Position numbers and translations under genes: made by a program
Notes under the pieces: generated by a model
What the model was told of the DNA's origin: nothing
The model's database searches: none
What the model saw: the letters and a program-made list of their open reading frames with translations, nothing else
Assembly: GCF_037392515.1 (NCBI RefSeq)
Contig: NC_090282.1
Span: forward strand, 34,027,054-34,091,053
Length of the DNA stretch: 64,000 nucleotides
DNA from: Haliotis asinina
Lineage: Eukaryota > Mollusca > Gastropoda > Lepetellida > Haliotidae
Reading direction: 5' to 3'
In this document: piece after piece, positions 1-12,046 of the stretch
Layout: every line of letters begins with the position of its first letter
Numbering within the stretch: the stretch's first letter is position 1

Positions 1-345
1 TCCAATAACAGGAAGTAAGCGACGTCCAACGGTGTCGTTGATGTACCGATTAGCTTTCCCCTGAACCACCTCTAAATCAGATCTTTATGTGCTGGATATC
101 GTACCCCACATTGTCTCCACCGAATCTGTCGACCTGTCTAATGCAATTTTGCAACCGATCTCACCGGTGAAGAAGAAATCGTGATTCATCACTGAACCAA
201 ACTCGCTTCCAGTTTCTAAGGGTTTTGTAGTTTCCACGGCTGAGAGAGAATGATGTGAGCATGTGAGCAGTCCGGATGTAGCGGTCCTGGGCTTGGCTTT
301 TACCTCTTGTATGGTCGCTTCCTGCGCCATCTTGGGCGGAACTGG
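1..345 (-). mobile_element. Tc1/mariner-type transposase relic
   Basis: Read on the minus strand, the segment encodes QDRYIRTAHM near its right end and then WKRVWFSDESRFLLHR, the typical Tc1 'W..V.FSDESRF' strand holding the second-region acidic residue. The frame is broken by stops and the part joining the two motifs is too short, so there is an internal deletion. It runs off the left edge. It is non-functional and probably sits in an intron of gene A. Confidence 0.75.
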
Positions 346-752
346 TCTACAGAAAACAAAACCTAAAGTTGAAATTTCGGGTAACTGCAGACTGCGACTC
401 CTTAACTTCGAGGCAGCCTATGGCGATCTTTCGACTATCTGCACTCAGTTGTGGCATGTCGATTTCCTCTTTTCCAAACAGAAACAAATGACAAAAGTAA
501 ACACAACATATTCCTTTTATAGTGATTGATACCGCATGCCTTTCCGCATACTTGAATACTGCTACAGGACACATTCCGCTTATCGACATCAGACATTTAA
601 AGGTGTTTAGTCAACGACGTTTTATGAAATAGGCACAAAGTGTCTGTGTGTGCACGTATGCCAAATACTGTGTGTGTATGCGTGCGTAAAGGTATTACTT
701 TGTATGACTGTTTATAAATGTTTTCTTGAATACTCTGAACTTTTATGAGCAG

Positions 753-908
753 GATCAGATACTGCGGGTGAACTGCTGTTACAACTGTGTGGCATTGAAG
801 CAAAAGAAAGCAGTGTTTTAAGTAGTGGAGACACCATGTTCATTGAGTTTGCTTCTGGTGATGCCTCTAATGGAATTGGATTTTCCCTCATAGTCATCGA
901 CGTTGAAC
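753..908 (+). other. CUB A0, third exon only
   Basis: One exon, phase 1 to phase 1, encodes the C-terminal third of a CUB: LCGIE at the fourth-cysteine site and the GFSL strand near the end. The first two exons of this CUB are not found between 1 and 752, where a Tc1 relic and low-complexity sequence lie, so they are probably outside the window. Confidence 0.85.
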
Positions 909-3900
909 GTAAGAACACGAGTACAACAGAGCAATGTAACAATCAAACAATCATGGAATACTATATCTTCACCCGTTATCCGTCACGCCAGGTTACATCC
1001 ATGTTATTGTCTTAGAGCATAATTTGATTCAATGTCACAAATGGCCATTAATTACACTTCTAAATACTTTTAAAATCTCAGCGCTAGAGAGATTTATCGC
1101 CCATACTTTAATATTGGTCTACATTCATCGCTTAGTTAACATCTCTTTGTGGTACGAGGTTTTGGTCTGTGAGCAACATCGGCTAAATATGACTACCGTT
1201 GATATTTCCAATCCACTACAAACTTTAACATGGTAGATTATTGGAAACTATGATTATTGCGACAATTTAGGCAGTGGTACCTAGTTTCACATCAATGGAA
1301 TATTTTACAGGATGCGGTGGAATGCTAACAGCCACATCAGAGTCATTGAACCTCACTTCCCCGGGGTATCCATACACCTACTTCAAGTAAGTTCGTTGTT
1401 ATACATTTGTCCATCCATCCATCCATCCACACACACACACACATCATCATCATCATCATCATCATTATCGTCATCATCTGGAGGAGGAGGACCATAGTAA
1501 ACCAGCCAGCGCAGCTATTGCTTTTACTGTCTGGGGTAAGTATTTGAGACTTGGAAAGGTCTGAGTTACATGTATGCGTCACGCAAGTCAAACCTAAGAA
1601 GATCGTCAGTTCCTGATCCACGGGGCATTGTTACTGAAATAACTTCAGTTGAATTTGAGCAGAGCAACGTTGGGCGCGGATTGCCCTTGGATAGGTTACT
1701 TTGTGCGGCAGCTTGACTCAAAGTTTCTAAAACTTCTGTCCATGTAATACACGTGGTCACACCTTGGGCAAGTAAGTTTTATACCAAATGTCTGTGTTCA
1801 CGCAGCAGAAAGTATGTACCCGGTGGGATATTCATAAAAAGGATGTCTGAAGAAATGCCAGTTTGGAACCCATATTCAGGTGTCTCCTCAGGTGAAAAAC
1901 TGCCATGTCTCTGCATGTGACCTCACATTTGCCTTCCCGATTACTGGCAATGTTCCTTTTCCACTGATAATTCTAGAAAACCAGTTAAAACTGTTTTTTT
2001 TTTCAAACCGATAACGGTCGATGTTGAAATGTGAAAAAGTTGAATACCTCACCGACCCACCAATCAGACATTCATTTGTGACATAGTTATTAGGAAGGTT
2101 CACTCATTTGGAACAGACATATGTCCAAAGTCATGTCTCTCGTCTGTTGTTGATTTGCAAGAGAAGGTTGCCGTTCCAAGTGACAAAGCACCACACAACA
2201 AAACATGCATTAGTGAACAATTTTTATTCAAATAAGTAACATGCTAATATAAATCTGGCATCAAATGCCAATGTACCTATCAGATATCCTCAGACTGAAA
2301 AACCTATGTTACAATTGTTTCTTCCGTAGGACACCTTAATATGTCAGTATCTAAAGAATATTAGCAAGATACCCAAGACAATTCCCGAGACCAAATATTA
2401 AATCAAGTAACAAAATGTCAACAACATTTTCCTGGTGAAAATGAAAGCTTTATTTTAGAACGCGGCGGAAATGCTTAAAACGTACATCAATGTTTCACAT
2501 GTTGGATGCATTAGTCTGAGCAGACTTTCCCTTCGGTGGGAATACAATGTATGCAACCATAGTGTCGATGTGCTCCCAAGTTTGTACTGTGTTTCAAACA
2601 ACCAATGAAAAGATTCATTGTCTAAATTGCAGACAATAAGTTCCCTTTCTAACCGTTTTTGCTTGCAGGGGATTCTGACTTCAGAATATTTCGTCTTTTT
2701 CAGTAATCTGAGGTGCATATGGATTATAACAGCTGAAAATGAAAACGAGACTATTGCTGCAGTAACTAAGAGCTCAGATATATACCCAAATACGGAACCT
2801 TGGAATATGTGGGATGGCGATATGGTTCGTGTTTTTAATGGAAATATAACTGGAGGTACATTCCTTTACAGATTAATTCCACAACAATATTCTGTCCCAT
2901 TAAATGCGACGACCCCTCCACTCGCAAAAGTACTAGAATCTTTACTTCGCTGAGATAGTGTAGTGCTAAATACAAACAGTGTTATGTCTAACAGTTGAAT
3001 AATGGCATCTGTGTATACTTTGAAGTCCTGTTAAGGTAAATGAATCTCGCTGTCAGCTCGTTGTCTCGATATCAATCATCTTATATAAATAGAACAAATG
3101 CTAAACATGTTATAGAAACTTACCTCTATATCTTCATATGCATATATGGTTTAACAGAAAATATAAAGGTGCTCGCAAAATTACAATGTTTCAAATATAT
3201 TTAACGTCAATAACTGTCATGAACCGCAACGCTTGGCATAGAAGATTAGAGATTGCTTTCATGGCATACAATAATTTGCTTTGTCCATTTGACATTGTGC
3301 TTCAGAGGAACAATATCTTGGGGCATTTAATTCAACCAACACGCCTGCTTATTACAGTTCAAAGGATTCAATGTTGATAGAGTTTACAACTGATGGCTCT
3401 ATAACTAGACGAGGTTTCAGGATGGAATATACTGCGAGACCAGGTAATCTGAAATTATAGTTCTTATCCATATCTCGCTATCATTGTAATCTCCTTCCCT
3501 TTGCTTCAGCGTTTTGCTTTCAGCATGCATGTTTCTTAATTGTCTTAAAATGTTGCATAAATGTTAGCTACAAACAGTGCAATACACTCGACCAAGAAAG
3601 ACCACATCCAGGAAAGAAAATTGATGTTCAGAGTTGAAACGGAACGTAATTCATTATTTCATGTTTTTAGCGTTATTGGCCTTAAAAGTGAATAAACGCT
3701 GTTGTTGTTTTCTCACTTAACTCAAACAAAGTATGCGTGTAGTATATAAATTGACAGGGCAAAAGAAACTATACCAGACGTCACAGTTTCTCAAATAGGT
3801 AAATTATACACTGAAACATGTCGGCCCAGCGTAGCAATTTGATACCTGCAGTGAATTCACGTGTACGTCGTGTATGAAACATCAGTTGTATAAACCTCTG

Positions 3901-6900
3901 TCAGAGATTCACATGCAGCAAGGGTATAAGTTACTGTACGGACAGGTTACACATGCAGTTGGAAGTAAATAAATCACAGATGTGCCACCACTATCAACAG
4001 CTGTATGTGAGAGGGCCATAGACATGCTCTAGATGGGGTCGACGCCAACGTTGCAAGAACATTCGACTGGACCTGTGTAACCGTCTGGAGGGCGCTGCAA
4101 CGGTACAGGCGGACGGGTCAGACACAGGACAGACCAAGAAGTGGGAGACCACCAGTAACAACACTAGCTGAAGACCTTTGAGGCCTTTACACCTGAGAAA
4201 CCGTTTCTTCACGGTAATGTCATCAGCGGCAAATTCCCTTGATCACCGTGTCAGTCGATATAAGGTGGCTAGACGTCTTCGGGCAGCAGGTATCAGAGCC
4301 TACAGACCTTCCAAAGGACAAGTGTTGACCCTTGATGACAGACATCGCAGATTGCTTTGGAGCCGAGCTGGTCCAACGACGAGGAACAGAACGTCTCACT
4401 GTGGCCAGAACGTTCTGAGGACATGTCCCCGATCGAATACATATGGGATGCATTTAACGATTGGAGTCGCATGCCACGTGACCATGTCCGACGTCTGACG
4501 TCTTCGGCTAGTAGGAGCCTGTGTGCCTGCATTGATGCAAGGGGACATACAGGATACTAAAGTGATGGTAGTGAACATTTACCGGGTGTAATTTAGTGTC
4601 TGCTTTTATTGGTTAAATACTGGTTTTCAGAGCCCCCTCTGTACTTGCACGTGTCTGTCGCCACGTGATTCTGTAGGATGTGTGTGATGTTCAGCTCAGG
4701 TTGAGTAAAGATGTTGTTAACACCACTGTATTATGTTTGTGTGTCTAGGTACTCTGATTCAATGATTATAAGTTCTGCTGGTCTGGGTTTTTTTCCTTTT
4801 ATTCATGAAGAAGAGTACGATGCATAAATGACAGAACTCTCCCTGAAGCTGATAATTTGCAGTGCCAATGTTTTTCACTGTCCATGTTAGGCATAATGTA
4901 AATGATATCAACGCCTGTTGAGATTTGTCATAATAATTCAATCGTCATACGTTTTATACAGAGGGCAACTGCAATGGGACACTTTTCATATACGACACAC
5001 CAGTGTACATTCTGTCACCTGGATACCCCGATCCCTATCTGAGGTGAGTTCTCTATATCGAGCATTTTGGTAACCCAACACTAAGTCCATGAGTCGTTAT
5101 CATGATTCGCGGTTCTTTGTTCTCACATTACCACCCGTCTTAATTCGTGACGATGTTACTAAAATATGGTGATTAAAAATGTGGGATTGTAATTTAAAAC
5201 GATATGTCCTATATAGAGATGAGACATGTTTTTCGGTGGTGTTTAACGTTTATTGAACTGTGGGTAGCAATCCGCCATTACTTACTGATCTAACTGTTGT
5301 CATTTATTGGTCCATTATGCTGTTAATATACATTACGGTCGGACAACAAACTGCCTAAGTATGTGTTCAGTGATGTAACAACGCGTTCATATATTGCGAT
5401 TCACACAATGTACCGTTTTGTTGTGGCGGCACCTCAAGTGCCGAAATGAATTCTAATCCACAGAATATGTTTGTCACATTTGCATCCCAACACTGGTCCC
5501 CTACTCAGGTGTCATCAAGGTGTCTGCTCAGTTGTCATCAATGATGCGTATTAGGGATGTGTGTTCACTGGCTGTTTATATCCGTCTGTCCATTTCATTA
5601 CCAAATGATGTTTTAGGTTGAAAGTCCGACTCTGTGACTAAGCGCCTCAACCTCTTTTCAGCAATCTTAACTGCGTTATAATGATGGGGAAAATAACAGA
5701 ACCACAAAACATGAGGCTTGACGTCCTTTCTTCCGATATAGAAGGCATCTACCCCCATTGTGATAATGACTCTGTAACTCTGTATGGAGGTAAGTCATGT
5801 GTGTTACGTCATACATGTTTTGGCCATACAGCTTTTGAACACACGTGTATGTGTTTTATGTTCATGAACTACAAGGAGGTGGGGGTGATACCGATCAAAA
5901 CCAGTCCGTGTCCATCATTGTCCGCAGAAGTCCACAATGCTCACCTTTGCCATCACCCCATTTCCACGAACAACCCCATATTTTGTGACGCTCTTGTACG
6001 TTATTGATCATCGATCCCACGGCTACTGTCCTATCTTCTGTGCCAGAGGCGAAACCATAAAGGGATAGCATGACCACGGACGCGGTGTTATCCGCGCTCC
6101 ATCTGATTCATTATGCCATTACATCCAAAATTCACTTAAGTTTCGGTGTGAGTATGCTTGTAAATATTCATTTTCAATGGCAAGGCTGTGCAGTGACAAT
6201 AGTAAACGCATTTAGGGGGTTAGTCTTGTTCCGTTATGATTTGTTAGTTCATTCCTTAAGTATGTTATACTTAACATGTATTCAACTAGTTTTTGAAATG
6301 AATGAGAGCAAGTAAACCCAATGATAAACATCTGCTAAAGTGATCCGTCCGTGCATATGTTGAAATATTTCATATATAAACAATCAACTCTTACAGTTGG
6401 AATAAGGAAATACATTATGTCAGTGCGAGTGCCTGATGTATCGGCGTGTAGTTTTGAAAATATCTGATACTTTGTAATTGAAACATTACAACATATTACT
6501 ATTTGCCTCTATCAGTGTATGACGAAAGTGAAAACACAATCGGAGAATTTTGTGGAAATTCAACAACGTCTCCAGCTGGTCCCTACTATTCTAATGGAAT
6601 GATTATGGAATTGGTATTCAAGACCGGCAGTGATACCAGCGGCAATGGCTTCCGGCTAAGTGTGTCTCCTACGTCACGTAAAGGTACGTTACTTAATGCT
6701 AGAAGTTGTAAAGGACACTTGTTAAGACCTTGTTTGTAAGCTGCGAAGACCTAGAAAGTAAACTAGCACTATTGTGGTAATGTCAAAATGACGTTTGATT
6801 TTCATTTTAGGATTCTAATTTATCTAGACAAGAAAGAGACACCATGATACGTACGAATCATGAAATACATGCTTAAATTCTACAGTGGTTCCCCCTCCTA

Positions 6901-9900
6901 GTAAAGTTTGTGGGCCACGATTCCTCAATGCAACTACATATCCAAACTTCCTTCAGTCTCCAGGATACCCTGTGATTTCTCAAAAGTAAGAGTACACTCT
7001 TTATTATTCTTACAGATTCATTGCACAATTTGCATTCAAATGCCAGTCTGACCCGTGGAGGTCCGGGGTAGAATAGGCCCTCAGCAACCCATGGTTGCCA
7101 TAAAAGGCGACTATGCTTGTCGTAAGAGGCGACTAACGGGATCGGATGGTCAGGATCGCTGACTTGGTGGACACATGTAATCGGTTGCCAGTTGCGCAGA
7201 ACGATACTCATGCTGTTGATCACTGGATTGTCTGGTCCAGACTCGATTATTTACAGACCGTCGCCATATAGCTGGAATATTGCTGAGTGCGGCGTAAATC
7301 GCAACTCACTAACTCAAATGCCAGTCTATAAAAATGTCAAAATGTCGGTTGTTTAATATCAACTGTTTCCGTGTAAGTTTGATTTAAGTGGAATCCCTTA
7401 AACCTCAAGGAAATTGTGTTGAAAATGACTTAAAAAATAAATTGGACAAAACTGTGTCAAATATTTTGAGACTGATGGGAACGCATCATAGACCATCACA
7501 TATAATCATGGAACGCTTGCAAGGTTTGCGCGACACATCAGTCGCAGTCTAAGTAGCAGTCTAACACAACAACCCATTTAGACTAACATTATGGTATTTT
7601 CATTATATTTCGGCTTGAAATGAGAAAAACATCAAAGGGATTTCGGGTCTCCAACGTTGAACACTAGTGAGCGGACAACATCGACCACATATATGACTAA
7701 GCTACAACAGGGTTACAGCTTTCTAGTCGCCCATCATATGAACTCTATGACCTTGTCTAGCATTCTAAGCAAAGGAGAAAATTTCACTTGACAGTTCTTG
7801 GTTGCAGCGAGTTAGACTGTATTTGGGTAATCAGGGCTTCTGATCCCCAAATGATGGTGCGCATCGACGTCATTGACTCGGACATAGAAACGGAATCATG
7901 GGATTATCTCAGTTGCAAATATAACCGGGTCACAGCCTTCAATGGTAAGTGACTATAACCACACGTACCTGGGCTATTTAAGGTAATTGCTGACCTCGAC
8001 TACAACTAATTAATTCCAGTACAATGATACATAATACATGAAGGATGCCTTAGAGATGCCACGACATAAATGCATCCGATAGCTATACGTAAAACAATTT
8101 GTATTCACATGCTCTGGTGATGAATGAATAACTTTATTGATGTACTTCTTGAATGATATTATGCTCTTCAGAAGCACGTGAACGGTATAATTCCTGGTCG
8201 AATGTAACTAGTTCTTAGATTATACTTATTGTTCCAGGACCTTCCATATTTAATGATACCATGTTATTCTGGTGTGGCGTGTCAAGGCCGAGTCTACAGA
8301 GTACTGGGCCGGCTATGACACTTGAGTTCACTACAGAGTTTTCAAGTGAGAAGAGAGGCTTCAAACTAGAATATTTTGAAACAAATGGTAAGAAGTGTAC
8401 GTTTAGAGTTAATGATCACATTCATGCACCATTCATTATGATGACATATCAATCATATTTTTCAGTATCTTTTCATAATGATAATCTCAAAGAAAACTAT
8501 TCATCGTTTTTAAATGTGTTCTTGTTGGTATGTTTGAGTAATGGCATTATTCTGTACATGCGCGCCGTAATACTGATACACACTTCAAAGTCAAATGGCT
8601 TCACCCATGAATGAATCCGTTATGATGTTCTTTCAGAGACATTCAGATGCGGAGGAATATTCAACGTTACCACAAATGAGGATACCATATTGACAGGGCC
8701 ATTTCTAAAGTAAGACCATTTCTATTTGTAGTTTATATAACACTCAGAAAACACAATATGTGGAACTGTCGTCTGTGACGAGCAGACTACGAAACAGCTA
8801 CCAACGGGCCCAGAATGTTTACGATTGCCCTCGCTGTGTGTAATGTGAGTTCTGGGTGACTGTGAGATCTCCACTCCTTGTGTGAAAGGAAGCGTAACTT
8901 TGTACTGCTACCGAGACTGCATTCGTGAACCCTTCGTTGTCCAGTTTGCTAGTCGTGAAAAGCCAAGGAAAGATTTCTATGATTATACGAACTCTCTGAA
9001 AATACGTTAACAACGTCATATCAATGTCAGATGATAGAGAAACACGTCTGAAAGTCTGAACATGTGTGAATCCTTAAAATTCCAGTTCACAAGACTGCCA
9101 CTGGACTATACATGCACCCGCAGGCACAAACATCCAGGTTAATATCACTAACGTGGAAGTCGTCCTGCCTACATCGCCAACATGTGATCTGGGTTACCTC
9201 GAGCTCTACGATGGTGAGATGTATCTGTGAGAATGGCGCTCGAATTTGCCAGCAACCAACGCCTTTCGATGTTAACAGTTTTCATTCTTGACAAAGAATT
9301 CAGTATTAACAGTTTCCTTTGTGTCTGTTAAAATTAACGTTAGTCTTTCTTATGTGATGTCAAAACATCTCACTTGATATCAACAACGACGACAGAACTG
9401 AAAACGAGAGCGTACACTGTCGTGCACATGGTTTTATACATACATAGGTGCTGTGTGTACCTGGAACAGATGACACGTTAATTTTAATAAGTACTGAGTA
9501 TCAGCATTAGAATTTTCCAGTCATCTCTTATCGTTAATATTATTATTTTGCTTCCATGTATCCAGGTGACAATGCTGCCTCCACTACTCCAGGGAGGTGG
9601 TGTGGTAGACATGACAGTCAATACATCAGTTCGGAAAATGTCATCACCGCCAAAATGAACGCTGGCGGAACCGACAGATACGAAGGATTACAAATGTATT
9701 TGAAGGCTGGACACTTCCCTGGTAATGTAGAATGCTAGAAAATGGAAACAAAGTTATCATGTGGACGGTTACAACATTTCATTTTCGTGACAGCGTATCA
9801 CCTTATAGTTAAGACAAAGACACATGAAGGGAAGCACATTCTGCGTGTTGGATTCTTTGTCATCACCGTTTTTGTTTGCCTTTTCCCAAAACAGACTTTT

Positions 9901-12046
9901 GCTCTTGTCCCAAACAAAGTTTAGGTTCTTTCATACAAATACATTTTCTGGTGATTTGATTCCTTTCCTTTAGCTGTGTGTATCCTATTGCAGCAGTGCA
10001 GCCGAGCATAATACTCAAGATTGTTATACATGATACATATATTGCAATAAACTTTTGTCGAATTCAAACTCGAGATATCTCATCGTCAAGACTTGCACAC
10101 TTAGGTGCACAGATGGCTAAAAACGTTGCAGGAAGAATGATGGATTATTACACAAGAGAGAATCCGTAGACTGATTCAGTCTGTGCCAAGTAATAGTGAT
10201 CACAGCAATATCGGGATGACATACTCTGTAATACATATAGTATATATTTCAGCTTCATCATATTTTAATTTCAGTTTCGTCGAACGAGATTCTCTCTGCT
10301 TCGGTTGTCGATCAATATTTCACGTCGCCAAATTATCCATTTGATTGCCCAAGGTATGTATTAAACAATGTTGATATCAAAGGTGATCGCTAAGGAAGCT
10401 ATAGTGGTAACGAAACCACCTCAGGTTAACACCTTGTTATGGACTGGTACCCGAACTGTCGTACTCTTTCAGTACCACGCGTTGTAGCTGTTGTGCGTTT
10501 ACCAACAGGTTTGGACTTCATCAAGATGTGTTCAAAAGCTGAGAGGTCGCCCAAGGCAATGATTAAAATGTTAAGAGTGCTTACATTGAACAGGTATAAG
10601 GCAAATGAACATCTTCATGTACTTCTTGAGTTGAGTGTTTTGATAAAGTAGGTAGTGATCTGCAGCTGGGATAAATCGGAGTGGGTCAGTCATAGGATCT
10701 AGACTGATACTATTCTGACATTTAGAAGGGTAGGAGCGGGTGGTGAGGTGCGGTAATAATGTTTATCCAACTGGACATGTTGAGGTCATGCTATATTTTT
10801 CGTCACCCAGGCATTGTTCTTTTCGAACACATCACTTTGGGTTGAGGACATCTGTCGATACGTAAATATGTTATTTGCACAATGATTTAGATTATGTCTT
10901 GTCAAATATTCAAATTCAATCTGCTTAATGTAGCTGCATATATGTTATTAAGAAAGTACATGCACAATTATATATGTGAGTTCATTCAGGTGCAATGGTC
11001 TAACCGCATGACACTGTACCAATAAAAGCACCTTCTTTGTTTAATTTTTTGTCATTGCCTTCGGATCTGTCAACTGAAAAAGGTTATGTCGAGAACAACT
11101 TGTTATCAAGTACATTTCTAACACTTCATTTCAAATATCAGCTGGCATGTTCTGCACTCAGCATGAAACAATGAGTACGTAATACGTATTTTATCTAGAA
11201 TAACGGAGTCCACGTGGAAGATTGAAGGAGGTGATAGCAACTGGAGGATCAAAATCACCGTTCTGAACTCAACCCTGGACAATTCTGATGGGTGTGACAA
11301 TGACTACGTGGAAGCGTTCGATGGTACGCTCATTCCCTTTTCAAAGTGTACATATACATAGCGTGCATCAACATCGCAACCAGTGTTCATAATTTTCATA
11401 TTCTTTTTAGCTTCACTTAAAGTGCATTCATTGTTTGGGCATACGTACAAGTTGTGCGAATCTATTTGTGTAGGCTCGGACACTAAAGCCCGCTCTCTTG
11501 GTCGCTGGTGCGGGGAAAGTAGGCCGAACATAACCGGCTCTGCCTCAACAATGTTCCTGAAATTCAAGGCAAATTCAACTCACAACCTCGGCAGAGGATT
11601 TAAGATCCTTTATATGATTGAACTTAGAGGAATCGGTAAGCGTCTATTAAAGTATTCCTGACTTATAGTTAGTTAAAATTTCCGTGCATTTAGTTTCCTG
11701 TACATAATTTGATTTTGTGGTATTTTGTTTAAAATGTTAGCCACTGAGTGTGTTACTACAGACGCCCCTGAATCTTGTTCAAAGAATTACATTTGTTTGC
11801 ATTTACTTATCCTAGGAAAACGTGTGAATGTGGGTGACTAATCATCATGCTTTGCTTTAACGCCAAAGTTCACAACATGTTCATTTCATTATCTCCACAG
11901 ATACCGGTTTCTCGATACTTGCGGTTATCATTGCGTGTTCTGTTACGGGCGGTATTGTACTTCTAACCCTTATGGTCATGTTTATCCGACATAAGCTGAG
12001 ACGAGCCACAGGAGACAAACAGCCACTTATAACAAAAAAGCCATAG
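753..12046 (+). CDS. Gene A: multi-CUB single-pass membrane protein, 5' end outside window
   Basis: Seventeen coding exons join in one frame: 753-908, 1311-1386, 2704-2855, 3306-3443, 4962-5043, 5662-5789, 6516-6683, 6886-6985, 7808-7944, 8238-8387, 8637-8709, 9086-9213, 9566-9721, 10275-10353, 11199-11323, 11474-11635, 11901-12046. All have AG/GT borders and phases alternate 1,2,1. The product (about 718 residues visible) is the last third of one CUB domain, five further CUBs, a transmembrane helix and a short basic tail ending KQPLITKKP. CUB hallmarks seen: SPGYP-type turns, the NLxCxW strand, C..D.V..YDG, WCG, and GF...Y. CUBs are extracellular beta-sandwich ligand-binding domains, so this is probably a type I receptor or adhesion protein; the ligand is unknown. 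The signal peptide and first exons must lie left of base 1. It is closely related to gene C at the right edge and more distantly to gene B. Confidence 0.9.
1311..3443 (+). other. CUB A1 (exons 1311-1386, 2704-2855, 3306-3443)
   Basis: Exon a carries CGGML and LTSPGYPYTYF; exon b NLRCIW and VRVFNG; exon c LGAFNS and GFRMEY. Cysteines 1 and 2 are present. The third (expected just before the D.V.V.NG strand, here W) and the fourth (LGAFNS in place of LGxFCG) are both missing, so one canonical disulfide pair has gone as a unit. Intron 1 (1387-2703) holds the CATC/CA/TCA simple repeat and a short SINE-like match. Confidence 0.85.
1410..1486. repeat. Compound simple repeat (CATC)n(CA)n(TCA)n
   Basis: CATC copies, then CA, then CAT/TCA triplets lie in the first intron of CUB A1. 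No coding role is seen. Confidence 0.9.
4037..4560 (+). mobile_element. Tc1-like transposon relic with deleted catalytic core
   Basis: Successive frames give the N-terminal helix-turn-helix part (RTFDWTCVTVWRALQRYRRT, then DRPRSGRPPVTT), LHLRNRFFTV, KVARRLRAAGIRAYRP, and then directly WPERSEDMSPIEYIWDA from the C-terminal end of the transposase. The central stretch with the first two catalytic acids is missing and frameshifts separate the pieces. It lies in the intron between CUB A1 and A2 of gene A, same orientation as the gene. Terminal inverted repeats were not found by eye. Confidence 0.85.
4962..6683 (+). other. CUB A2 (exons 4962-5043, 5662-5789, 6516-6683)
   Basis: Exon a has GNCNG and LSPGYPDPYL; exon b NLNCVIM, then HCDNDSVTLYGG; exon c GEFCGNS and NGFRLSV. 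All four cysteines are present. Exon b is read with donor GTAAGT at 5790 and acceptor CTCTTTTCAG at its left edge. Confidence 0.9.
6886..8387 (+). other. CUB A3 (exons 6886-6985, 7808-7944, 8238-8387)
   Basis: Exon a starts with a proline-rich linker (VVPPPSKVCG), then LQSPGYPVIS; exon b has LDCIWVI and LSCKYNRVTAFNG; exon c FWCGVS and GFKLEYFE. All four cysteines are kept. A SINE-type element with target-site duplication sits in the first intron. Confidence 0.9.
7050..7313 (+). mobile_element. SINE-like retroposon, (ACTC) tail, with target-site duplication
   Basis: The body starts GACCCGTGGAGGTCCGG, contains CTGGATTGTCTGGTCCAGAC and ends GCTGAGTGCGGCGTAAAT followed by CTCACTAACT. It is flanked by the 14-bp direct repeat TCAAATGCCAGTCT (7036-7049 and 7314-7327), direct evidence of retroposition. 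Related copies lie at 23574-23778 (minus) and 35526-35630 (plus). It is in an intron of CUB A3. Confidence 0.85.
8637..9721 (+). other. CUB A4 (exons 8637-8709, 9086-9213, 9566-9721)
   Basis: Exon a has FRCGGIF, but the usual SPGYP turn is replaced by LTGPFLK. Exon b has QDCHWTI and CDLGYLELYDG; exon c RWCGRH and a divergent final strand (EGLQMYLKAG). Four cysteines are present. Confidence 0.88.
10275..11635 (+). other. CUB A5 (exons 10275-10353, 11199-11323, 11474-11635)
   Basis: Exon a has FTSPNYPFDCPR but no cysteine before the SPNYP turn; exon b begins TESTWKI where NLxCxW is expected, so cysteines 1 and 2 are both lost. Cysteines 3 (DGCDNDYVEAFDG) and 4 (RWCGES) remain. An extra cysteine in FDCPR has no obvious partner. 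Exon c ends with GRGFKILYM. Confidence 0.87.
11901..12046 (+). other. Gene A last exon: transmembrane helix and short tail
   Basis: The acceptor is ATCTCCACAG and the exon is entered in phase 1. It encodes DTGFS, a hydrophobic helix of about 23 residues (ILAVIIACSVTGGIVLLTLM and onward), a basic stop-transfer RHKLRR and a tail ending in TAG at 12044-12046. The tail contains DKQPLI, which fits the [DE]xxxL[LI] endocytic/lysosomal sorting consensus. The last exon of gene C on the minus strand at the right edge has the same layout (GFSL entry, helix, RQPLM). Confidence 0.9.
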
